Assembly (NCBI GenBank): GCA_018340375.1
Contig: JAFFJZ010000006.1
Coordinates: 27,844,001-27,908,000, forward strand
Direction: 5' to 3'
Length of the DNA stretch: 64,000 nt
Origin: Gonatopus flavifemur
Lineage: Eukaryota > Arthropoda > Insecta > Hymenoptera > Dryinidae
In this document: in pieces, positions 1-19,610 of the stretch
Position numbering within the stretch: the first letter of the stretch is position 1
Layout: every line of letters begins with the position of its first letter
Translations under genes and position numbers: made by a program
The notes under the pieces: model-generated
Databases searched by the model: none
What the model was told of the DNA's origin: nothing
The model's input: the letters and a program-made list of their open reading frames with translations, nothing else

Positions 1-1909
1 TTACATAACAGTGATTTGAGGGATCTTCGAAAAAAACTTGGAGGGAAACAAACATGTGGTTTCTCATTCCACGCTCGACACTTTCATCATTCTCATGATA
101 ACCGCGCGCGGTTTTGAATTTTCGCGTAGCTTTGACGATGCCGTGTTGTAGGGTCACGAGAAGGATAAGAGTATGCGAGCTAAGGCAGCAGCAAGCGGCT
201 TCAAGTAGCTTAGCTTCAACATCCGTAGTTATCATCGTCGCAGTCGTTAGAAAGGAGGGAAGGTTTAAACGCAGAGAGTTAGAACTGGGTCATTTGACGC
301 CTGAGGTAGACAAACGAAAGGAAACGAAACGACCCTGCAAAACAAGAGAAAGAGAGGGAGAGAGGTTCGAAGGGTTTTATGGGACGAACCAAGTCAAGGG
401 GGATAAGGGTTGTGTGAATGTGGATGAGAAAAGGCCAGACCAAGTGGTAGTCCTCTTTACTCTTTCTGACCTCTCGAGTGGTCTCTCCACCACCGCTTCC
501 CTCGTATTGACCCTACCGACATCTCACCCCTTACCTCGAGTTTTTTCTTTTTTCTTTTCATTCTCAGCATCGTCGTCGGCTGGTACCAAGAACCGATACT
601 CACTCTATTTTCCCCTTCTTTCGATTAGACTTGAGTTTTTTGTTACACATATGCCTCCCTTCTTCTTCTTTCTTCTACAACTTTGGGCCTGCATTTCCCT
701 GCTCCGAATGGAAATCGGATCCCATCGTTTGAAATCGTTACAAAATGAATGCACGACCTTTTGTGTGGAGTTGTCCCCGTAATTCTTGAGCGATACTTAT
801 TATCGATATGAAAGGAATGTCTGTTTTTCTTCTTTTCTTTTCATACTTCTATGATGTGACTGTAATAAATACATCCAAGCACGAAGACAGATATTATGAC
901 AGGGAACGTATGACAAGACACGAAACCGCGGTAAAGAAAAAAAACACAAAGACCCTGAATTTAATGTGGAATGTGAACAACGAAGGACAAATCTATGTTG
1001 CGCTATGTTGCTTAGTTCCAATCCGAGAACTATTTCTACATTGTTTGTCGCGTGTTTTGGTTTATAAATAAAACAGAATGTATGTAATAGGATCATCATG
1101 AATCGTTACGTGAATCAATTTTAAAAGTCGTAACTTGATTTTACGACTTTTCAAATTACATCCTAATGCACGGATAGTTGTAATCCCAAGATGATTTACG
1201 ATCCGTTAACTACGAGGAACAAAAGATTAGTTGTTTTTCAATTTGCAATTCATCACGTCTAACGATTCGAACAGCGTGGGTGGTATACATGTGTAAAATA
1301 TAAAAGTACGCGGTATTTTCCTGTTTTTTTTTTTTCTTGGAAAAAAAATAAGAGAAGTAATGAGGTGTGAAGTGGACAGACACAAGATAATGGGAGAAAG
1401 TAGAAACAGGCGGTAATAACCAGACGTACAAGTAACGAAACAAATGTGGGAGATGATGAACGATGAGCACAATCGCTAATGACGTACGTTAATTCAGGTT
1501 GGAGAAAAACACAGGAAGAAGAGATTAGGGCAAGATACGTCAGGAAACTCAACGATGTGGGAAATTTGTGGCTTAGGGGGAGGATGAGAGGATGAATTGT
1601 GGATTATTAAATTGATATTGGATATTTATTGAATTAATTCAAAATAAATTGTACTCTCTGAATTCCTTGGAGTGGAAAATTCGCCCTCAAAGAGCAAAAA
1701 TCTTGCAAATATAACAAGAGTGAATTAAATTTCATCCTACATTGTAAATCGTAAAATCTTGTATAAGATCGAATTAACTTCGAGACGATGTAGATTTCAG
1801 AGTTTAAAAATGAAATTTCATGCTTGTTTTGGATATATTATTCACGTGACATTGATTTATCCATTGAAACAAGTTTTAACATACATTTGCTTTCGATTGT
1901 TTGTTACAG
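1..1909. other. No exon recognised; probable intron of the first NCS gene
   Basis: No stretch here reads as the EF-hand exon expected just upstream of the exon at 1910. A 222-codon open frame covers 114-782, but its translation is low-complexity and matches nothing I know. The pyrimidine-rich run before 1909 fits a splice acceptor. I treat the region as intron of the gene ending at 3780, with its 5' exons outside the window. Confidence 0.4.
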
Positions 1910-3780
1910 GAATTCCTTTTAGCGATCGATGTAACGTCCAGCGGTACGCCGGAAGAAAAACTCAAATGGGCTTTCAGGATGTACGATGTCGATGGAAACG
2001 GAGTCATCGATATTCAGGAAATGACCAAAATAGTTCAGGTAAAGTTGACATTTTGAACACGCTTGCTGTTATTCGAATGAAAGTTGAAAAAATCCTTCAA
2101 ATAATGGAGTATTGTAATAGAGTGTATCTATTTTCCTTCACGACACAAAATATACTGAATTTGTTTATATATATATAATAGATATAGCCATTTGTCTTTA
2201 ATTTCTTCGCAATTTGTTCGATCTCCATCCCATAGATATTTTTCACTCAATTAATCAACCAATATTCTTGCTCTCCCTTGTTTACCGATTTATTTCAATG
2301 TACGTAAATAATATGTTGATATCCACGTTCATGTAATGAACAGTCATTCACTTGAAACTCGTTGAACACGCTGCTTTTCCGTGTATGCGAAATTTGAGCT
2401 AATTCGATCAAACAAAATACTAGAGTATAGCGTGTTGTTGTGCATCGAAACGAATAAAGTTGGTTATAGGATGACACGATGAAGAATCTCTCATTCAACG
2501 TTTCTCATATTCATTTTCATTTTCAATCATTATCATCGTCACACAGTCTCTCGTGAAAGAGAATTTCAACGACTTTTTGTGTACAGGATTTTAATTTTTG
2601 TTTACGGATATATTCGACGATTCATCGTTTGAGCATGAACAGAGTGTCGTCGTATGTCGTTTTGTCGTAAAATTCTCTAATTATATCACGTAGAAGTATC
2701 TGAAACGATGTACGTGATAGTCGATGTGTGTAATTTCATATTATGATCTTGCGTGTGTATTTCTCGAGGCATAAACTAAGCGTACGATATATTTCCTAAT
2801 GGAACGCTGATGCATTTGTTTCATTGTATCCTGCCACCTCATGCGTAAATCTTCGTATATTTGTATTTCGGTTTATTTTTCTCTGAAAATTATATCAAAA
2901 TTATTTCTCCCACTTGATTTTGTTCGCGACCCGTGACACGAAAAATACATATTCTCCATCCAGAGATTTTTCTCAATTAATTTTCAATATCAAAGAAAAC
3001 AGAAAGAAGTGGAAGAATTTCAATGTGAAATCCATTTTTCTTTGCGTTCATTCGATTTCTCCTCGACCGTTTAATCGTGTCAACGACGAGATATCTCATT
3101 TTATTTCACCCAAGTGATCATTCTCAGTTGTTTTCAATGGTATTCTCTCTGGCGTTAGATTGAAATACGTTGAAATAAAAAAAAATGACAGTCGCGCTTT
3201 ACGGACGAGCAAACGAACGAACGAACGAACGGGTGTGGACGCTGATACCAATACTTTCATCAAGACTCGAATAAATCGGCCCGATCCCGTTGCGTGTCTC
3301 TCTATTTCTGTTTTTCACGTATTATATAGCAGTCTTTTGAACGACATGGGAGGCGGAACCGTTCGAGCAAATATGCTGCTTGCTTGCTTGCTTCTTTCGG
3401 GGAAAAACGAGGAAAAAAACCCTCGAAGCGTTTCGCAACACTGCCCGCACCTGCTCCTTATTAAAATACAATTCCATGGAGTGATTTTGTTTTTCCCTCG
3501 AACAAGCTCGTTAATCGTTACTCGTGTATCAAAATCGTTGTTATTATTTCGCTAATGGATGAAGTGTAAAGCTTAAAATTGGAAAATTCTACTTTAATTT
3601 CAGGCGATCTACGACATGTTGGGAGCATGCTCGAGTAACAGACCTGCCGACAGCGCGGAAGAGAGGGCGAAAAACATATTTGCGAAAATGGACGAGAACA
3701 ACGACGGTCAGTTAACGCAAGAAGAATTTCTCAAAGGTTGTCTTCAGGACGAAGAATTGTCCAAGATGTTGGCCCCTTAA
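1910..3780 (+). CDS. Neuronal calcium sensor EF-hand protein, CG7646/NCS-2 type (3' part)
   Basis: The coding exons are 1910-2038 (43 codons) and 3604-3780 (58 codons plus TAA), both phase 0, with acceptor cag and donor gtaaag. The translation begins [20 protein letters not shown] and carries two canonical EF-hand loops: [12 protein letters not shown] (EF3) and [12 protein letters not shown] (EF4). It ends KMLAP. These are the C-terminal two EF hands of a recoverin/NCS-family calcium sensor, which in this family change target binding on calcium loading. The N-terminal half (myristoylation site, EF1, EF2) lies left of the window. The intron at 2039-3603 shows nothing notable. The next gene on the same strand is neurocalcin, with an intron at the homologous position, so the two look like an old tandem pair. 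The exact ortholog name is from memory of family sequences and is less certain than the family. Confidence 0.88.
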
Positions 3781-5073
3781 TCCCATCGTCGTGGTTCCGA
3801 GCGAGTCAACGGCGACGATGCTGCCGCAGCCGGCGCCGTGTCCCTGTAACAAACGTTCCAATGCTACCGATTTACGAGTGACCGAACGAATGAAACCGAT
3901 AACCATAAAAAGAAACAAAGATCAGAGAAACGAAAACCGGATGTGTCGTCGTGTTCGTTATTTTTATTTTGCCGAGCGAATACCGGACGACATCGCGAGG
4001 AATACTCGAGGATGATTATTAGTTGGAAATTTGATTGGACGTAACTAACGCGTATGACGATACGTTGTAGGTCGGGCATTACAAATGAGATATAAACAGA
4101 GGCGATTAAATCGTGACACGAAAAGCATATATACCAAGAGAGAAAATTTGATGATTGTTATTCGGTGATATACGTGTGGAAATACGTACACGTATGCGCA
4201 CGACGAATTCGAACGAACGACGACACTTGAGGACGCGTTAAGCAAACCCGATGATCGTACGTACGCGTGATGCACATATAATTCAATTACGAAACGAAGC
4301 ACAAGGGGGAACGAAAAAGGAAGAGGACCTTTATTTTTTTCTGTCATAAAAACCGACAAAACGTAGTCATCTCGTAGTAGTTCCCTGTACGGAATTTGAT
4401 AATCGCGCTCGGAATGATTGTTTTTTAATACCAGAGACAGAGATAGAGATGATGGTATCGTCGTACCCATCGAATGATTATTATTCAACGATCAGCACGG
4501 ATTGAAGAGCCAAAGAGAAATCAAATTTTACATAGTTGTTACTTACGCACAAAACGAAAGTGTAAAGAAAAAAAAAAACAAAAAGATAATGAGAAGGAAC
4601 GTAAAAATATTTGTGTGACGATGAATAACGAATAAGTAGTCATTATCCACGAGACGCAATAAAAACAACGATATTAAATTACACGTATTATATGTGTATG
4701 TATATCGATATATATATACATATGTGTGTATACGAAAAGAATTTTCTCGCCTACTTTTTCACAACCATCATTGCAAGAAAGTGATGAAGAGAGGAGGAGA
4801 CATCATTCGTACGAGGGAAACAAACAGAGAGAGATCTGATAAGTGGAAGACGATGACCTTTTTATACTACCGTAAGAATGCATGATGGTGGAATACGCAA
4901 TCGTGGGAGAATACTGCTGTGATATGAATGTTAAATGAATCAATTTAATTTTTTCTCAAATTATCGTCGTCTTCGTCGTCATCGTCGTCGTTTCGAACTG
5001 AAGTACCAACGTCGCGGCTCGTAGTATCCTTAAATTAACTTCTAATCGTTGAGAAAGAACAAAGAAGAGTAGT

Positions 5074-5079
5074 AATAAA
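5074..5079 (+). terminator. Candidate poly(A) signal of the first NCS gene
   Basis: There is an AATAAA hexamer about 1.3 kb after the stop codon at 3780. Another lies at 4658-4663. Either could end the 3' UTR; no transcript evidence is available. Confidence 0.3.
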
Positions 5080-6424
5080 GCACTGGAGACGAAAGAACGA
5101 AAAGTGTGGTGGTTTTGTTTTGTCGATGTGGTTTTCGATGATCGAGCGAAACAGCGAGAAAAATGCGAACGAAGGAGATTTTATTATATATACGTGAACA
5201 TATCATTGGAATAGGAAAAGAAAAGAAAAAGCATCGTACGATGAGAAATATAAGTATATCAATCTCACAGTTACTTATTTCAACAACATTGAAAAATCAT
5301 ACCTATTTTATTTATTCGAAAAATCTGGAAAAATTCGTCAGTGCATTGCATACAATTTATCGATGATTTCAAGAACTGCATTAATTTTCATTTGACTATC
5401 ATCTAGTCCAAGAGGTCGAGCCGAATTCTCAATAATGGGTTCTGACAGTGACTGAAATTAAAGAATGAAATCTCGAAGAAGCTCCTTGTGGAGCGTTTGA
5501 AACATCTAACATGTAATGGCCGTATGATGCCAGTTGTGGGCATAATCAGGATCGATGATGTGTCCGTTCACCCGTCGAATGAAGCTATTAAAGATGCCGA
5601 ATAATTTATTGCAAAAAAGAAACAGTCGATTTGTTGTAATTATCAATAATTTATTTTCGTATCATTGACCAGCCATGCGTCAATTCTTAATTGAATGAGA
5701 ATTTGAATTGAATTATTTATTTTCACATGTTGAAATCGCATGGATTGTCTTTCGGGGTGTTAAAACCGACACCCTTCGTTGAAATTTGCAATTAGAATTG
5801 AAACGAGGAAGAGAGAAGAATGAAAAAAGATTGATAGAATTATTAGTTCATCGTTCAATCAAAGAATCACAGAACTGATGTAATACAATATTTTTTTGTA
5901 TACACAAATAATAAATTCTACAAGTATTGGTGGAAACCCAACCCCTATCGGTGCGGCGTATTGCTATGAAATTTCTGTACATTTTGAAACACGATTGAAA
6001 TTCAGCTCGGCCTCTTTGTATAATTTATTAAAATAGAAGTGCCATCAATCCTAGTTGTAATTGAATGAAAATCAGTGAATTTTATTGGGTTAATTCCCTT
6101 ATTCCTTCAATGGGATACTCTCTATTGCAAAACATGTAACATAACGAATTGAAGATTTTTTAAAGCATACGAATAACAAAATATATATATTCATTTGGCG
6201 TTACTCGCAGGATTATTAAGACAAAAAGTGAGAGAATACGCTTTTGAATCGCCAAATGAATACGCAATTCCTCATATCCCCGGGTGTATATTTTGAAATA
6301 TTCTTCAGGATGTGAAGAATGATGTGACAAACGGTGTAGGACAAACTTCATCATAGATCTCACGTACACATGTGGTTGTGAAAAAAAAAAGAAAGAAAAA
6401 GAAATGAGGTTTTCCGCTTCTTTT

Positions 6425-6426
6425 TC

Positions 6427-6478
<52 letters not shown>
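6425..6478. repeat. (CT)n microsatellite
   Basis: A nearly pure CT run of about 54 bases. In the other strand it produces an open frame of repeating Arg-Glu, which is not a gene. Confidence 0.95.
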
Positions 6479-6481
<3 letters not shown>

Positions 6482-7156
6482 TTCTCATAAAAGCAGAGAT
6501 ATCGGACACTACAGTGCCATGATTCGTTGGACATAATATTAGTGATGATTAACGATAAGAAACATTGGAATTATGAAGAAATAAAAAAAAAATATATTAG
6601 TATATATAAATTTTAACAAAGAACCGATAAAATTAGCGTCTATATTAGCGATAGTAATTGACCAATTGTGTGTTTTTATTAGGAACGAGAGACGCATTCG
6701 ACAATTTCAATTTCCCCTGATTTTCTAAAAATTACAAAATTCGACATTTATCATAATTTGATTGAGAGGAAAAAAAAAATGTTGAGAATCACTCATGTTA
6801 TTATAATATACGCTTCTTCGAAAGTTACGTTAAATGAACAATCAGAGGATAAACAAGAAGAAACGAATGAATATAGGTATTATATACATGTTATTTGACC
6901 TTAGATTAAAGTATAAGTAAAGTACACATCGTGTCATCGTCTCTTTCCACATTTACAATGAAATTAATCCTCCAGTTGGACAGTTTTAAATCGTTTAAAT
7001 GCGCTTTAGGAATAATCTTGATACGATCAAGTCAATGTATAGAGAGGAAAAAGAAAGAAGAAAACAACATACCGTCAATTTCAAACTGTAAAAATGAAAA
7101 GAACAAAAAAAAAAGAGAAAAGAAACAGAATATTAAATTCTTTACATATTGAAAAA

Positions 7157-7402
7157 TACTGCTACTATTAATACTATTATTAATACTACTACTACTACTA
7201 CTACTACCACTACTACTACTACTATTAACTGCTACTGCTACTGCTACTTCTATTACCGTATGTATGTTTGTGTTCGTATGTGAATGTATTCTTGTGAGAA
7301 CGAAAGTGTGCGTGAGCGAGTGCACATATGTAATGTAATTAAACTAAAACCCACACACACACACACACACATACACACGTATATATATATATATATATAT
7401 AT
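7157..7402. repeat. Compound microsatellite: (CTA)n, then CA and TA runs
   Basis: A trinucleotide tract of CTA/TTA/CTG units covers 7157-7250. A CACACA run lies near 7353-7372 and a TATATA run near 7379-7402. Confidence 0.9.
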
Positions 7403-10400
7403 GTGTATATAAACATTTATATATACATATAAGTGTATGAGAAATCTATTATATGTATTTGCATTCGCACAGGTTTTATACGTTGGCGATATTTAGAAGA
7501 TTTTTCTCCAAAGGCAAAAAAGCGATCAATCATTTGGATCATACGCTGTAGTCATATTGACGATATTATGTAAACATATATATATATATTTATTCCCTCC
7601 CCATTAGTTTTTTCGATCGAAAGTCTTTTCAACTCGAGTATTCTCTACTGTATTCGATGAACCCGCGATAAAGCATAGGTATTATTAGTTCGCGTGTGCG
7701 CTGTGTCATTAACGAGATTCTGTAGGCTTCGAACTTATTAATTTGCAAAATTCTCTTCCCTTCTCTTTCATAGGGACCGCGCGCACAAACTCGAGAGAAA
7801 TCTAGTTCAAGGGGTTTAGCGAAAGCAAATTTTTATCACATCGCGGGAGGGAAGGAAAGCCAGTAAATTTCACCCCAGCTGAACTTCTTGAATATTGCCG
7901 AGTTACTGACCGGGTAGAATTTTTTCTGGATTGCGACTCAGGGAGAGTATTTTTACATTAAAGAATTTGTTCGGTAGTTCACCAATTGTGGATTATATTG
8001 GAAAACATAGTGGAAATCGATACAAATATTACAAATTTTCCACGGTTAGTTAACTCTCATAGCAATTTTAAATGTAATAATATACATTCCGTGTAGACGA
8101 AGTGATGCTCGGTTGGTAAATTCATATGCTACATCCTTTCGTAGATCAACCGGAGAAACTGGTATCACGAATGGGGTAAACATGGACGAAGATTATTGGC
8201 CTTTTTCTCAAAATGAAAACTCTTTTCAACGACTACACAGTTAGGATCCCAGAATAATATTCCTCTTCATTTCGAGCTCAGAATGATCCCTTGTTTTTTG
8301 TTCAGCCCTCTCTTTATCTTTCAAAAAACTATTGAAAATTTAGTTCCTCGGAGATTCTACAAGTGTTCAGAGTCACATTTACAATCATAGAAACTGGAAA
8401 TTTCCTTAATTTAAAGTATCACTCCAAACGCAATTGTGATTCTCTCATAAATCTTTCTCTCTAAAATTCAAAGAGTTTATTATTGAATTTCCCTCAAGCT
8501 TGTGGGGGAAAAAATGTGAGATGAAAGATAAACCCACATTCTATGTGATTTCCATCCTCCAAAGACACGAAAGAAGTCGTCCTGTTTACCCTGCCTCACA
8601 TATTTCGCGTGTAATTATTTCAAAATTCCCGTAAAGTGGTTTCCAATAACTCGAGGATCCCGACGATCTCTCTTGCGTAGAAAGTGCAGCATTGACAATC
8701 GACTTATAAAACGAAATAATATATAAAGAAACAAAAAACAAAAGTAAACATATTCAACGCAGAAACCAAAATAAGTTTTTTGAATGAACTCGATCGATTT
8801 AAGAAAACGTAAATAGAAAGAATTTTTTAATGCTTAAGAACAAACCCAAAGTGCATTTATATGATAGTGGCGCACCATTAGCGTTCCGCCGGTTCAATCG
8901 CAAACGTCGTATTTTATTTATCATGGAAAAATGAATGAAAAGAGTGAAAAATCTAATCGATTGAAGACACACCATCCGAAAGTCAATTCCACTTTTTCTT
9001 AAATTAATAAAAAAAACAAACAAGAAGAAGAAAAAACAAAGATTATTAAGATTATAAAGAAAAAAGAATGGTTTGAAGTTTGTTGGAAGGAGGTGAATCG
9101 TTCGACATATTTAATTCGAAACAACAACCATGACTACGTCGTATTTGAACATAAGTTTGTCTGTTAGATACATAAGTTACTTTAATTTCTACAAAATGCT
9201 TATATACAGCTTATTGGCGAAGGAAGAATTGTTTCAAAATCGTTTGTGAAGGATAAGAAGAATTCACGGGCTTTATTCACAGTTCGAGTCAAAAAGAAAG
9301 ATATTTTCCATCATATACCATTAATTTAATTGAAAATCAACCAAATGAGTCGCACAAATTTACGGTGAATCTAGAACAACCCGTACTCCCATGTGAAGCG
9401 TTAATATTTTTGAAAATTATTCACCACAAGGTTTGACAAGAAAACTCCTTGAATACCAAAAGTTTCGAATAACGTCAAAAAGAGCTTATTACCAAGACAA
9501 TGCAAAGAAATTAGTACCAATAATTAATCGAAGTTGTTTTTTTCCCCCAAGTCTAAAGAAGCTCTCCTACGCGAACTGCGTTGTTATTGTGCTTGCTATG
9601 CGGCAATCAGTGGCGCCGAGAATCAAATATAGAACAAACTTTCATATAGAAATTCAAGAATTATTTTATTAGCCCACAAGAGGCGAATGCGGAATAAATG
9701 TCATTCCTCACACCAGTTGTGATTTTATATTTTTGTACGCTTTGTATCATGTATATCGTTCCAGTCGTTATGTCCTTTCATTATCATTATCCCGTCAAGT
9801 TGACCTCCTGTGGATCGACAATTCGCTTTGAATGAATGGAATATCGTTTACAATTTTCTTTGGTTCGTTCCAGTTCGCGGGAGGGCAGCTTTGAATCGAA
9901 TAATGACAGACACGTATGTGTATGAATTTTTACAACATCCATTCGTGTATATACAAGAATTATTGTTATTTTGTTAGAGAATTGTGAAATATAGAGGGAA
10001 GGAGCGGAACGCTCTCAGAATTTGTCCTATATTACGTAAGAGAGTGTATAATTCTGTCTGTTGCGCATCATCTCTGGTATTATCGTGTTGAAAGTAGTAC
10101 ACCCTCCTGCACCTTCGCTTTATTTTTCACAATCATAGCTACATCCAACTATAATTTTGATCAATTGAGAAATAATAAACATTATAAAAAGAAGAAATAG
10201 AAAAAGATATATCTATATATGATGTAATATATACATAAATACTGTAAAATTAGGGACTAAGCTACGACTCGACACGCGATCTCTATCACAATCGAATATA
10301 TATTATATTTTTTTGTTGATGGCCTATACGTTGAAAAATGAAACTTGAAAAAATGTGTTACGGATAGGAAATGAAAGAAGAGTTGAGAAATGCTGGTTAG

Positions 10401-12410
10401 AGATATCATGTCCTTACGCTTATCGACCCTAATGCCAATTGATTATTTGAACACGCGTAGTTTTTTGCGATCATACGGCAATTAAAATCCAGTCTACTGA
10501 AATTTTCTGATACCCGATATGTATTCTACATTTATTCAACAAGGTGTTGTTCTTCGTTTTTTCATTTATAACGATTTTACGATACAAGAATGTATTCTAT
10601 ACGTGTAAGTGTATATTAGGGGCTCGGAGTTGGTTCAAATAACGCGAAATTCAATGCCTCGTAGACGATTGAATCCACCAAAACAATTTTTTTTCTTCGT
10701 TTTCTCATTCCGATTTTGTCGTAATTGATTTGAATACAAAAAAAAGTACAAAAACAATATACTTGGTCTGATTTTAGAATCCAAGTCGTACAGGAAGATT
10801 GAAAAAAAAAGAAAAATAAGGAAAACACGGAAAGCGTATTTCAGCCAACTCCACATGAGACTAATAGTATGTTTCCACAAATGCACGGATTGCGCAAAAT
10901 AAACATTTGGATGTAAAACACGTAGAAAATAGTCAGTTTAATGTCTAAATAAATATTTGCACAAAGGATAAAGGGTAAGAAAAGCGCCGAGATGTTGCAA
11001 GACGTGAGGGGAAAAAGAGAACAGTTGAAAGAGGGGAGGACAGAAAGTTTCCTTTTAACGAATATACTTTTTAGCTTAAGAATTGACAAATACAACTAAA
11101 AAGAAAATAACTGTGCTTAGTCAAATGAAAATCTACTTCTCATTCTCGATCGAATCTTCACACAATCTCTCTCTCTACGTATGTCAACTTTCATGCGTCT
11201 ATTAAATATAAAAGGAGAAAAAAAAAGATATGAATTATCAATAAAAGTAAAAAAATATGTATATCGTGAGTTTTATGATAACACAGCCTGTCCAAGAGAA
11301 TGGAAAGTTGGAGTATTGTTTAATATACGACGTTAGAACACGAAGAATCAGAAGTGAACGTTTACAAATTCCAAAACAAACAAAAATCAATAGGTTGCGA
11401 TGGAAAAACACAAAATTCAATGAGAATCGAGTAATTCTATTGTATCGCGCGTTGCAAGAGTCACGTTTTTTTTTGGTATTTTTCGAATTCTCTACAGCAT
11501 TGGGAAAAATTTCAGCTCAAATTTGATTAGGGGAGAACATAAAACGTGGAAGAAAAATAGAATCGATTCAACCTTGTACATCGGGAAACATGATGTTTAA
11601 AAGAAGTGCAAAAACCACTTCCATCGAGCCAAACTATTCTCGTTAAATGAGACCTTTTCAATCTCTTAAGAGGATGGAACGTCTCTCACGCTAAGCTTTC
11701 AAACTTTTATATTCTATGTTTTACCTTTGAAATCGCAAACGAATCCCTACAAAGGCATTATGTGTTTTATTTTTCTCTCCAACGTTCGAGCAGATACGAG
11801 TGCACGGATGAGGCTATCCGTGTTACGACAAAATAATGTTTCTATTTTTAATTTCTGATATCTTGAATACCCTCGTCGGAGAGAAAACCCATCGAATCTA
11901 CTTGATTTGAGTGAATTTCATGGGTTAACAAAATGTACACAATACATTTCCCATAAAACATGGGTCTGATTTGACACGACTCCCACAACAGATCTGCCCC
12001 AAGGACGCAGGAGAATTATTAATCGATGGGCGGGTTCAGGAGTAACGAGGGTAAGTTGAATATGTCCTCGGGTGAATAAATTCATAATTTACATTTATGA
12101 ACGTTCATATCCGGGGACCATCACCTCTGGTAAGAGATTTTTCTGGATCCGCCCTTGCACTATACCACTTTATATTGATTTCGATGATTGTTCTTAGAAC
12201 TGTATATCTCAACGCGTCGAGTGCCGTGATAAATCATCGGCAAAATGATTAACAAAAATTCTATTGTGTTCCCATGAGATAATATTTATGAAAATTACCT
12301 AGTCGAAGCGTGTCAGTTCGATTAACGCCGGCTCGTACGATGCCCCTCGACGCGTTGATTCAAAACGAATTAAATGCACATCACTGATTTAATCGAATTT
12401 TACTTTGCAG

Positions 12411-12583
12411 GCCGTGTCTGGTAACGAATACCAGCAGCACGACGAGTGTCGTTGCATGCTTTCGTCGACATCGATTAAATATTAGGCTCCCTTAGGACAA
12501 CTTATCTAACTATAATTAGATTCTCAATTTTCCAAGATACATACACCTTCCTTAAACTGCGGCCAAGTTTACCCGAAGCAAAT
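12411..12583 (+). other. Possible 5' UTR portion of the neurocalcin first coding exon
   Basis: A pyrimidine-rich stretch ending ttttactttgcag just before 12411 looks like a splice acceptor. If used, 12411-12653 is one exon with a 173-nt 5' UTR preceding the ATG at 12584. The upstream non-coding exon is not identifiable from sequence alone. Confidence 0.3.
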
Positions 12584-19012
<6,429 letters not shown>

Positions 19013-19235
19013 GACCCTGGGCCATTTGAGCCAGTGATCATTCGTTGTCACTACGACGCCACATTCGATCTAATCGTTATCAGTTGAACCTCAAAAGAAA
19101 AGAAAAAGAAAACAAAATGAAAAATGAAATCAAATTCGCGTGAAATTTGGATCGTTACCGACGGGCGTGATTAAAATAATTATAATTACATGCGGATATA
19201 TATATGTATATATATGTATGTGTGGGTGTTTATAG

Positions 19236-19267
<32 letters not shown>

Positions 19268-19284
19268 TGACATTAAGAGTTGTG

Positions 19285-19290
19285 AATAAA
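19285..19290 (+). terminator. Candidate poly(A) signal of neurocalcin
   Basis: AATAAA lies 273 nt after the stop codon, in AT-rich sequence just after a TA microsatellite. It is the first good hexamer downstream. Longer 3' UTRs, common for neuronal genes, cannot be excluded. Confidence 0.4.
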
Positions 19291-19575
19291 TAAAATAATA
19301 ATTGATAGGAGAGAGAAAGAGAAATTTCGAAAAGCTAAGCTACCAAAATGCTGCCTGACCAAAAATCTATTGCACAAGATTTTTCAAGCAAGTCCAATAT
19401 ATTTGTTATATACGCCTCTCTTTCTCCTCCTACGCGATGCTCAATCTGGCGTGTACCAATACTATTATCACCACCATCACTACTAAAAAGAACGTTTAAG
19501 ATATTATTATAACGCACATTAAGACATGGTAATAATAACAAACGATTTGTAAAATTAATATCATCTCTATGCTGA

Positions 19576-19610
<35 letters not shown>

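Larger units (their letters stand above)
3781..12410. other. 3' UTR then gene-free spacer between the two NCS genes
   Basis: About 8.6 kb with no recognisable coding exon. Open frames are short, with low-complexity translations. It holds the likely 3' UTR (to about 5.1 kb), (TCG)n near 4965-4995, a long (CT)n at 6425-6478, trinucleotide and CA/TA microsatellites at 7157-7402, and otherwise featureless AT-rich DNA. Unlike the rest of the window, I saw no clear foldback element here. The neurocalcin promoter should be near the right end but has no motif I would call. Confidence 0.5.

Noticed and set aside
114..782. 222-codon open frame near the left edge
   Set aside because: Its composition is basic then Phe/Ser-rich with no recognisable domain. 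It starts in frame with no splice or context support and lies in a likely intron.
6160..6534. 124-codon minus-strand frame
   Set aside because: Its core is an Arg-Glu run created by the (CT)n microsatellite.
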